A stretch of DNA of 7,750 nt from Sphaerochaetaceae bacterium. GTDB lineage: Bacteria > Spirochaetota > Spirochaetia > Sphaerochaetales > Sphaerochaetaceae. This document shows, one piece after another, positions 1-7,000 of the stretch. The stretch's first letter is position 1. Each line of letters opens with the position of its first letter. The stretch covers positions 1 to 7,750 of the forward strand of contig JALNVT010000120.1 in the NCBI GenBank assembly GCA_023231265.1, read 5' to 3'. Under the pieces are notes generated by a model, which had not been told where the DNA came from, ran no database searches, and was given only the letters and a program-made list of their open reading frames with translations. The position numbers were made by a program, and so were the translations under genes.

Positions 1-432
1 CTTACAGTTCCTCCTCTTAGAGAGAGAAAAGAGGACATACCTCTGCTGATGACAGCCTTCTTGGAGCAGATCAACAATGAAAATGGAAGAGATATAAAAG
101 GTTTCACAGATGCAGCAAAGCATTCAATGCTTTCCTACGATTGGCCTGGAAATATAAGAGAGCTAAGAAACTGTGTTGAAGCTGCAGTTGTTCTATCTAG
201 AAATGACCTCATTGAAGTTGGAGACCTTCCTCTTCAGGTAAGAAAGTTGAGTGAGAATCCATCCATCACTGTTGATATTGGAACAAGTCTTGCGGATACA
301 GAGAAGCAGCTCATTCTTGAAACTTTGGCTGCTGTGAATGGTAACAAGACTAAGGCAGCTGAGATTTTGAAGATTGGTAGAAAGACTCTTCATAGAAAGA
401 TTGAAGAGTATTCAAAAACAGTAGATAAATAA
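1..432 (+). CDS. Sigma-54-dependent transcriptional activator, NtrC/Fis family, C-terminal part (5' end outside window)
   Basis: The frame is open from base 1, so only the last 143 residues of a longer gene are visible. Visible residues 3-16 read VPPLRERKEDIPLL, the hallmark of the AAA+ sigma-54 interaction domain of NtrC-type activators. The sensor-2 region WPGNIRELRN follows at about 48-57. A linker leads to a Fis-type helix-turn-helix at about 97-137, with NGNKTKAAEILKIGRKTL as the DNA-binding part. Family knowledge: such proteins bind upstream enhancers and use ATP hydrolysis to open sigma-54 RNA polymerase promoters. The Walker motifs, the GAFTGA loop and any N-terminal receiver or sensor domain lie upstream of the window, so the input signal cannot be named. 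An AtoC/NtrC-like response regulator is likely but not shown. The stop TAA is at 430-432. The next gene starts 54 bp later on the same strand. Confidence 0.95.
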   Translation, partial: LTVPPLRERKEDIPLLMTAFLEQINNENGRDIKGFTDAAKHSMLSYDWPGNIRELRNCVEAAVVLSRNDLIEVGDLPLQVRKLSENPSITVDIGTSLADTEKQLILETLAAVNGNKTKAAEILKIGRKTLHRKIEEYSKTVDK

Positions 433-438
433 AAATTT

Positions 439-470
439 GAGCACGCCTGAATTGGTTGTGCTCTATTTGT
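439..470 (+). terminator. Hairpin with weak U-tract between the activator and the next gene
   Basis: GAGCAC at 439-444 pairs with GTGCTC at 458-463. The stem can extend inward through GCC/GGT with one bulged T, leaving a six-base loop. The tail TATTTGT is only a poor U-tract. This may be a leaky terminator or an mRNA-processing hairpin rather than a full stop. The ribosome site of the next gene starts 8 bases after the stem. Confidence 0.45.
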
Positions 471-486
471 AGGGAGATATTTAAAT

Positions 487-1071
487 ATGAAAAATGATTT
501 CACAGAGATTTTTAAAGAGAGAGTTTTGAAAAGTGCGCAGTCCCATGAAAATGAAATTGATCCAATCAAGATCTTTTTAAATGTCTTCAATCTCAAGAAA
601 GGGATGAGCCTTGCAGAGGTGGAGAGCATTCTTAACTCTAAATCCTCTGTATTGGGCGATGATTTTTATTCTCTCTGTCCTTCTACTGTCGTCAACGGTT
701 TCAATTCTATATATGTTTGGTTGAGTGAGGAAAAAGGACTCTATGCAGTTTATGCTGTGAATGAAGATATAGAGGCAGAGGGATTTGCCCTGCCACTGAA
801 AAAGATGTTCTATGAATTGGAAAAAATATTTGAGATCAAGTATGGAAAGTACAATCACAAAGAGGAGACTCTTGAGGATATAGAAAATCATTACAATGAT
901 TGGACAGTTGCCCTTGAGATGGGAAAGGTGAGTCTTGAGACAGTCTTCAATGAAGAGAGTGGCTCCACCATGTCAAACAATCTAAAGCAGATCTTGATTG
1001 GTGCAACCAAAGAGCAGAACAGCAAAGCCAATATTGTGGTTGTTTATAAATTTGATAACTGCTGCGATTGA
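487..1071 (+). CDS. Conserved-looking protein of unknown function, 194 aa
   Basis: I do not recognise the family. The start ATG at 487 is supported by AGGGAG at 471-476, spaced 10 bases. There is no signal peptide, lipobox or membrane segment, so the protein is probably cytoplasmic. It is acidic, and its predicted character is mixed alpha/beta. One local feature stands out: residues about 39-49 read GMSLAEVESIL, resembling the short helix motif (G-M-[ST]-x-x-E-V-x-x-[IL]-[IL]) that opens BamE/SmpA-like folds. Here it is not preceded by a lipoprotein signal, so only a fold resemblance is suggested. The following segment includes VYVWLSEE-like and YAVYAVNED-like strands, which could be a small beta sheet. 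The C-terminus ends in VVVYKFDNCCD with two adjacent cysteines. It lies 54 bp behind the sigma-54 activator and may be partly co-transcribed with it through the hairpin at 439-463. Function is unassigned. Confidence 0.8.
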   Translation: MKNDFTEIFKERVLKSAQSHENEIDPIKIFLNVFNLKKGMSLAEVESILNSKSSVLGDDFYSLCPSTVVNGFNSIYVWLSEEKGLYAVYAVNEDIEAEGFALPLKKMFYELEKIFEIKYGKYNHKEETLEDIENHYNDWTVALEMGKVSLETVFNEESGSTMSNNLKQILIGATKEQNSKANIVVVYKFDNCCD

Positions 1072-1086
1072 TGATGGTGAAAACTG

Positions 1087-1104
1087 AATCAAATTATTTT
1101 GATT
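1087..1104. repeat. 7-bp inverted repeat upstream of the helicase promoter
   Basis: AATCAAA at 1087-1093 and TTTGATT at 1098-1104 are perfect inverted copies separated by four bases. No T-run follows, so it is a poor terminator. It sits about 29 bp upstream of the helicase -10 element, where an operator could lie. In AT-rich DNA a chance occurrence is quite possible. Confidence 0.35.
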
Positions 1105-1129
1105 GTCCGTATTAAAAGAATAATTTACC

Positions 1130-1138
1130 TGCTATACT
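1130..1138 (+). promoter_or_regulatory. Extended -10 promoter for the helicase gene
   Basis: TG at 1130-1131, one base, then TATACT at 1133-1138 matches the extended -10 pattern TGnTATAAT with five of six hexamer bases. No good -35 is present at 16-18 bp, as expected for extended -10 promoters. Transcription would start near 1145, giving a leader of about 14 bases that contains the AGGA ribosome site at 1148-1151. Confidence 0.5.
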
Positions 1139-1158
1139 TTTACAGCTAGGAAAAATAA

Positions 1159-3306
1159 ATGAAGAGTACAGAAATAGAAGATATATTTGATAAGGATGGG
1201 ATTTTAGATAAAAATCTTCCATCATATGAAGTTAGAGATGGTCAGATTGAGATGGCCAAAACTGTTGCAAAAGCTTATGAAGAGAATGATATTGCAATAA
1301 TAGAAGCAGGTACAGGAATCGGCAAGAGCTATGCATATCTGGTTCCAGCCCTATACAATGCAATAAACAATGGAGAAGAGAAAACTGTTATAGCAACAGC
1401 TACCATAAATCTTCAATCTCAGCTCTTCAAAAAAGACATACCGCAGCTGTTCAAAATATTGAAGAAGGAGTGCAGTGTCGCTCTTTCTGTTGGTCGTGGT
1501 AACTATGTATGCATAAGACGAGCAAGAGAGAGACTTGAATCTGATGCAATACTTTCAACAGATCCAACATCAAGATATGGTGAGTTTGCCAGTTGGTTGG
1601 CAAATACTGAAACAGGTCTTTTGAATGAATATCCATCATATCTTCCCTATGAATATTCAGAAGTGAACAGTGACTTTGAGCTCTGCTCAAATTTTAAATG
1701 TCCACATAGAAAAGAATGTTTTTACTACAAAAACAAAGAGCAATGTCTTGAATCAAGAATCATTGTGACAAATCATCATCTACTTTTCACAGACGCAAGA
1801 AGCAGAAAGGACAATGAGATTGATTTCACAGAAGAGGCTGTTCTTCCTCCTTATAACAGACTTATAATTGATGAAGCCCACAATATTGAATCCACTGCAA
1901 CAGAGTTCTTCTCTCAGACCTACAGTGGTCACTCCGTATTGAGAAGAATCAGCAAGATAATGATTGCAGAAAAAGGAAAAGGACGAAACCTAATTGAAAG
2001 TATGGGTGCATATTCCACTCAAGGTGTTTCCATTGACAGTGCTGTTGAATCACTTTACAAGCTGAAACTTGCGGTTGAGAAACTCATTGAGTATCTTCTC
2101 TCAACATTCAACAAAACAAATTATGAACCAGTTTTCATACAAGCTCAGCATCAAAGACGACTTACCGAATTCATAGCTCTATCTAAGGATATTGTGGAGA
2201 GTGCAGATAATTTAGGAAGAAGCGTTGAGCAGCTGCTTAAATACTGTGAGATTCCAGATACGGAGCAGAACAAAGAGAGAGAGCTGAAAGCAAACATAAA
2301 TAGAATACTTGCAGAGACAAGCACTCTTGATACATTCTGTGATTTCCAATCATGGACTGAAGATATTCATTGGTTCGATGCAGACAGACGCCGTGGAAAA
2401 GTAGTTGATATGAAGGTCATAATATCACCTCTTGAAGTTGCAACCTCCCTTGTTGGAGATCTGTACAGCAATCTTGATACCATTGTCTTCACAAGTGCCA
2501 CTTTGAATCTTGATGATGATTTCAAATACTGGGGATCTCGTATTGGACTTCCTTATCCAACTAAAAAGACGTTCCTGAAGCAGTCTCTCTTATCACCATT
2601 TGATTATGAAAACAGACTTCTGCTTCTCACTCCATCTGATGCACCAAGTTCCCCATATATGGGAAACGCAACAGGGGAGAGAGAGCACAAAGAGATGGAG
2701 GATGCGACCTACAATTATAACTACTACATGGCTGAGACAATATTCAAGAGTGTTCAATCTTCTGATGGAGGAGCACTTGTGCTGTTCACCGCTCGAAAGA
2801 CAATGATGGATGTGAGAGATATTGTTATAGATATGTTTGAAGAGGAAGGCCTTCCTCTTCTGACCCAGGGTGAGATGAACAAGGATCTTCTTCTGAATAA
2901 TTTCAAAAATGATCAGAACTCAACACTGTTTGCATTGAACTCTTTCTGGGAAGGAATAGATGCTCCTGGAAACACCCTACGACTTGTCATCATTGTGAAG
3001 CTACCATTCCATGTACCATCACAACCAATTATCAAGGCCAGAAGTCTCGATATTGAAAAACAGAACAAGAGTGCATTCTTCTCTCTTTCTCTGCCTGCCG
3101 CCACAATGAAATTGAAGCAGGGCTTTGGACGACTTATGAGATCAACGGCTGATTATGGTGTTGTTCTTATTCTTGATTCCAGGATAACAACCAAGAATTA
3201 TGGTAAGTACATGCTCAGATCATTGCCACCATGCTTCCATCCTGAAACACTGACAGATACAGTCTGTGATAAGATTGAAAACTTCCTGTATTCTGATAAA
3301 GAATAA
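1159..3306 (+). CDS. ATP-dependent DNA helicase, DinG/XPD-type with Fe-S cluster
   Basis: This 715-residue protein carries the ordered motifs of a superfamily 2 XPD/DinG helicase. Walker A is EAGTGIGKS at 49-57. The iron-sulfur cysteines are C118 (in GRGNYVC), C176, C181 and C187 (in CSNFKCPHRKEC). TNHHLLF is at 204-210 and the DEAH box IIDEAH at 236-241. Motif III TSATL is at 445-449, motif V FWEGIDAPG at 596-604, and motif VI QGFGRLMR at 654-661. All catalytic and cluster positions look intact, so the gene should be functional. Family knowledge: such enzymes unwind DNA 5' to 3' using ATP and help resolve R-loops, stalled forks and damage intermediates. The region between about 250 and 400 is helical and would hold the arch domain. 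No exonuclease domain is fused at the N-terminus, unlike the longer DinG of some Firmicutes. Start ATG at 1159 has AGGA at 1148-1151, spaced 7. It has its own promoter and ends opposite groES. Calling it dinG rather than another paralogue (for example YoaA) is not secure. Confidence 0.93.
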   Translation: MKSTEIEDIFDKDGILDKNLPSYEVRDGQIEMAKTVAKAYEENDIAIIEAGTGIGKSYAYLVPALYNAINNGEEKTVIATATINLQSQLFKKDIPQLFKILKKECSVALSVGRGNYVCIRRARERLESDAILSTDPTSRYGEFASWLANTETGLLNEYPSYLPYEYSEVNSDFELCSNFKCPHRKECFYYKNKEQCLESRIIVTNHHLLFTDARSRKDNEIDFTEEAVLPPYNRLIIDEAHNIESTATEFFSQTYSGHSVLRRISKIMIAEKGKGRNLIESMGAYSTQGVSIDSAVESLYKLKLAVEKLIEYLLSTFNKTNYEPVFIQAQHQRRLTEFIALSKDIVESADNLGRSVEQLLKYCEIPDTEQNKERELKANINRILAETSTLDTFCDFQSWTEDIHWFDADRRRGKVVDMKVIISPLEVATSLVGDLYSNLDTIVFTSATLNLDDDFKYWGSRIGLPYPTKKTFLKQSLLSPFDYENRLLLLTPSDAPSSPYMGNATGEREHKEMEDATYNYNYYMAETIFKSVQSSDGGALVLFTARKTMMDVRDIVIDMFEEEGLPLLTQGEMNKDLLLNNFKNDQNSTLFALNSFWEGIDAPGNTLRLVIIVKLPFHVPSQPIIKARSLDIEKQNKSAFFSLSLPAATMKLKQGFGRLMRSTADYGVVLILDSRITTKNYGKYMLRSLPPCFHPETLTDTVCDKIENFLYSDKE

Positions 3307-3401
3307 TATAGAAATTTTAAGATATTATATTAAATTTATATCATTGATTATATAAATCATGTAATTTTAATACAAATTTATATGTATATCTCAACATAAA
3401 G

Positions 3402-3430
3402 AAAGCTTCCTACTGAGAGGAAGCTTTTGT
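3402..3430. terminator. Bidirectional intrinsic terminator between helicase and groES
   Basis: AAAGCTTCC at 3402-3410 pairs perfectly with GGAAGCTTT at 3419-3427, with an eight-base loop. On the + strand the stem runs into TTTT then GT. On the - strand it runs into TTTCTTTA. It therefore can end both the rightward helicase transcript and the leftward groES transcript, whose stop codon is 22 bases away. The AT-rich stretch 3307-3401 before it holds no gene. Confidence 0.88.
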
Positions 3431-3449
3431 ATGGGTTAAATATTATAAT

Positions 3450-3716
3450 TTATTCAACTACTGCTAATACATCTGCAATATTGAGAATCAACATCTCTTC
3501 GCTATCAACTTTAACCTGTGTACCGGCATATTTGTCATGTAGAATTTTATCTCCAACTTTAACTGTAATAGCTTCTTCATCGTCACCTACTGCAACAACA
3601 GATGCAATTTGAGTTTTTTCTTGTGCAGACTGAGGAATAAAAAGACCTCCAGCTGTTTTAGCCTTCACTTCTTCCATCTTTACTAGAATTCTGTCTCCTA
3701 AAGGTCTTACTGTCAT
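3450..3716 (-). CDS. groES: GroES (Hsp10/Cpn10) co-chaperonin
   Basis: The 88-residue protein forms the heptameric lid of the GroEL folding chamber in the cytoplasm. It begins MTVRPLGDRILVK, the classic Cpn10 start. A mobile loop around residues 17-35 contains GGLFIP, the hydrophobic tripeptide region that docks on GroEL. The core HDKYAGTQ lies at 60-67, and the protein ends in DVLAVVE. Its length is slightly below the usual 94-97 residues. I chose the ATG at 3716 because it matches the family start and has AGGAG at 3726-3730, spaced 9 bases. The in-frame ATG at 3761 would add 15 residues unlike any Cpn10 and would lack a ribosome site. No groEL is adjacent: downstream comes the terminator and the convergent helicase. 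This separation of groES and groEL is known in spirochaetes such as Treponema pallidum and Borrelia. No CIRCE element is visible upstream. Confidence 0.98.
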   Translation of the reverse strand: MTVRPLGDRILVKMEEVKAKTAGGLFIPQSAQEKTQIASVVAVGDDEEAITVKVGDKILHDKYAGTQVKVDSEEMLILNIADVLAVVE

Positions 3717-3755
3717 AATCTTATTCTCCTTGAATTTTTTAATAATTATTAAATC

Positions 3756-3772
3756 GTTCATTCAAAATGAAC
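3756..3772. promoter_or_regulatory. Palindrome at the predicted groES transcription start (candidate operator)
   Basis: GTTCATT at 3756-3762 and AATGAAC at 3766-3772 are perfect 7-bp inverted copies with a three-base spacer. It begins about 9 bp downstream of the groES -10 element, so it overlaps or directly follows the predicted start site. A repressor could bind here, or it could form a hairpin at the mRNA 5' end. It does not match the CIRCE sequence (TTAGCACTC, 9 bases, GAGTGCTAA). Confidence 0.45.
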
Positions 3773-3780
3773 CTGTTTAA

Positions 3781-3809
3781 AATATAACAATAACAGTGTA
3801 TATCGGCAA
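3781..3809 (-). promoter_or_regulatory. Sigma-70-type promoter of groES
   Basis: Read on the minus strand, the -35 is TTGCCG (3804-3809) and the -10 is TATATT (3781-3786), with an exact 17-bp spacer. The spacer ends in TGT, giving an extended -10. The start would be near 3774, with a leader of about 58 bases holding the palindrome at 3756-3772 and the AGGAG ribosome site. Confidence 0.65.
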
Positions 3810-3855
3810 CATCAATTTTAAAAAAATCGTTATTTTTGATACTTTCATTCACCTT

Positions 3856-3884
3856 TTTATCTATTTGATTATAAATATTGTCAA
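3856..3884 (-). promoter_or_regulatory. Possible second, upstream groES promoter
   Basis: On the minus strand a perfect -35 TTGACA (3879-3884) is followed after 17 bp by GATAAA (3856-3861), a four-of-six -10. The start would be near 3849, giving a leader of about 133 bases. In such AT-rich DNA the -10 match is weak evidence. Confidence 0.35.
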
Positions 3885-3990
3885 AGTTATTTAAAGTGAG
3901 AGCTTGCAGACATAAATGTTTGTGATATTAAAACATACATATATTCCTATGATGATGATTCACTCGGTTTGAATTGATGATTTTGTATGC
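3885..3990. other. Non-coding stretch between kinase terminator and groES promoters
   Basis: This is part of the roughly 313-base gap between the kinase stop and the groES start. No coding frame with a ribosome site is present. ATGTTT at 3916-3921 and AAACAT at 3931-3936 form a short inverted repeat with a nine-base loop, not clearly meaningful. The rest is AT-rich without recognisable RNA structure. Confidence 0.5.
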
Positions 3991-4020
3991 AGAAAAACAC
4001 TGAATTGGAAATCTCAGTGT
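3991..4020 (-). terminator. Intrinsic terminator of the hybrid kinase gene
   Basis: On the minus strand ACACTGA (4020-4014) pairs with TCAGTGT (4003-3997), followed directly by TTTTCTG. It begins 10 bases after the kinase stop codon. This separates the kinase transcript from groES, so groES relies on its own promoter. Confidence 0.8.
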
Positions 4021-4029
4021 CAGCTGTTT

Positions 4030-7000
4030 TTAAGATTTACGGTTTGCACTTATGTGCTTTGCAAGAGTGTACAATAACTTATTGTTGTCAATTGGCTTTG
4101 CCAGATGATCATTCATACCTACGGATATGGACTTTTTTATATCATCTATGTAAGCATTGGCACTCAGTGCAATTATTGGAATTTGCTTGTTGAACTTTCT
4201 GATCTCTGATGCAGCTTCCAAACCATTCATAACAGGCATTCTTATATCCATAAGAACTGCATCGTATGAATTGCTGTTGACAGCAACAACACCTTGCTTT
4301 CCATCTGTTGCAACCTCTGTCTTTATGCGGAATTGACTCAGCATCTTCTGAACAATCATTGAATTTATCTTGATGTCTTCACATATGAGAATCTTCTTAT
4401 CAAAAAGGCAGTCTGTATTTACAGTGTCGTAGCTGTTCATCTCTCTATCAAAATTCTCTTTTGTTGATAGCTCCATAGGCAATTCAACTGTATAAGTTGT
4501 TCCAACATTCAGAGTGCTGCTGCATTGTATGCTTCCACCCAAAAGATGGACCAGTTTTTTAACAATAAAAAGACCGAGTCCAGAACCACCAACAGCTTTG
4601 GAGAAGATGTTCTCTTCCATTGAGAATTTATCAAACATTCTCTTCTGAAATTCCTCACTCATACCGATTCCGTTATCTGATATTGTATGACGGGATATAA
4701 CAGTGCTGTCATCTTGAGGTATGAATTCATACATCCATTCTATGTTTCCATTTTTAGGTGTGTATTTGATGGCATTGGTAAGAAGGTTGATAATGACCTC
4801 AGAAATTCGGCTATCATCTACATAAATATATTCGGGTTTCTTCGATAAACAGTGAGCAACAAAAGATATGTTCTCCTCTCGTATCTTTGATGATATAATG
4901 GTCTTTAAGCCGTGGCAGCAATCTTCTGTTCTTACATGATGTTTGTTTAGAACAATCTTGCTGTTTTCAATATTCTGAGTATCAAGTAGGTCATTGAGAA
5001 GTACCTCAAGATATTTTCCACTGTACTTTATATCAGAGAAATGCTTGTAGATCTTCTCATCTTTTACTTCATTCAATGCAATGTCGCTTATACCCATTAT
5101 GGCAGTCAGAGGAGTTCTCATATCATGACTCATTCTAGCTAAGAAGTCAGATTTGCTCTCATTTGCTCTCTGAGCTTCATCCACAAGACTCTTGAGTCTT
5201 TTCTGAATTGCTATATCCTTTTTTGTCATCTTTGTGATGTCTTTGCAGACCACAAGAATAAGCTTCTTATGCTCATCAACATTTGTGATTGTTATGTGCT
5301 TTCTTTTGTTATCGACTGTGTCTATGAAGTAACCACTCTCATCCTCATTTTTTAAAATATAGGAGCACAGATCAATCCATTGCTTTTTGGTTGGCTTCTT
5401 ATCTTTTGCCTTTTTATAAAGGACAGTCAAGAATGCATCAATATCTGATGTTTTATTCAAGTCATCAAAATCATCAGTCTTATCATTTACATATACAAGA
5501 TTGACCATATCAATTGAATGACTGATTCTTGCAATGAATTCATTTTCCTGTTTTATCAGATATGTGAATATATCTTTTTGAGAGAATATGACTGTCTTAT
5601 CTATAAGATAGAGAACTGCCTCTCTATGATTGTTGATAGGATTGGTGTAGTAAGAGACCATGATCTGAATGTTCTTGAAATTATTCTTAGGAAATAATAT
5701 GGAATACTCACCCTCAATTTTATTCTTGGCTCCATAATTCTTTTGGATGTTTGAGATGGAGAATTTCTGCATAAACTCTTTTCTTTCAAAAGGAAAGACA
5801 AAATATTTTGCATTGGTCTTTATTATGGCTTCATCAAGATAAAGATCATCTGTCTTGATCAGTTCCTGCTGCTGCTTCAAGAAAATAATTCTTCCTGTCT
5901 CTAAATCTATTCTGACGTAGGTAAGAATCTTGTTGTCATTCAAGGTATCAATTGATTTGCTGTAGTTATTGTGTAACTGCTTTTCTGTTTCAAGGTCTTT
6001 TGTGCGATCATAAAACTTTGCAATCAATTTGAAGACCTCTCCATCTTCGTTGAGCATAGGTGTCAACTCTATGTTGAAATAAGAAGGTTTTGTTTCATTT
6101 CTTTTTACAAAGGAGTAGAGGTTGTCAATAAGAATTGTCTTCTTGGTCTCTATTGCTTGCTTTTCATATTTAAGAATGCTTTTGTTGATACCAGGAACAC
6201 TGAATTCCTCAAGCCTCTTGCCAACGATATTTTTCTCAAGTACGTTGAATATCGAGCAAAGTGATTTATTTGCTTTTTCAAATCTCAGATCTGCGTCTTT
6301 TATATAATATGCATTTTCAGAATTTTCAAATATAAATTCAGACTCAACATTATTTTGAACGATGATCTGTTTCAATTTGGTCTCAACAGTTGTTATTTCA
6401 ATTATGCTTATGAGACCAGCTATCTCATTGTTCTTGTAGTAAGGCATCTTGTATGCATGACTGTAAATTGTATTGCCATCTATCACATTTTTATCTGTTA
6501 AAACTGTGTAGGCTCTTCTCTTGCTGAAAATCTCATCATCGCTCTTTTTATATTCTTTTAAACGCTCTGGTGGATATATCTCATCATCAGTCTTTCCAAT
6601 TATGTCACTGAATTTTTCAAATTGAAATTGCTTTTGAAGAGCTGGATTGATTCCAAGATATCTTCCATCAATATCCTTCCAAAAAATAGGAACAGAGTAG
6701 CTGTACATCATTTCGTTGAATTGAGAATAATTTACCACAGTCTCATCTAGCATGGAGTTAGTGCACTCTACATCATCACTTATCATTGCAAAAATCTCAA
6801 ATTCATTACCTTTGAGTCTTGCAATCATACCAGTGATTATTACTTCCTGCATAATTGAAAGAGAGTTCATGATTTTAACTGTAACTTTGAAAGACCTATC
6901 ACCTTTAAAAGAATTATTGATATATGAATAAAGTCTCTGCTGATCATCTGAACAAATGGCATTTATGAGCTTGCCATCATAGAATTTTGTAAGCTGTGAT

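Noticed and set aside
577..891. Reverse-strand reading frame of 104 codons inside the unknown gene
   Set aside because: It lies antisense to a better-supported gene, has no ribosome site and encodes a low-complexity, family-less sequence.
3345..3359. Inverted repeat TGATT, five bases, AATCA after the helicase
   Set aside because: The stem is short and AT-only apart from one pair; the strong terminator at 3402-3427 explains the termination better.
3717..3761. N-terminal extension of GroES from the in-frame ATG at 3761
   Set aside because: The 15 extra residues are not Cpn10-like, the upstream ATG has no ribosome site and lies inside the palindrome, while the ATG at 3716 has AGGAG at good spacing.
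3717..4029. CIRCE element upstream of groES
   Set aside because: Neither TTAGCACTC nor its complement, nor a close variant, was found in this gap.
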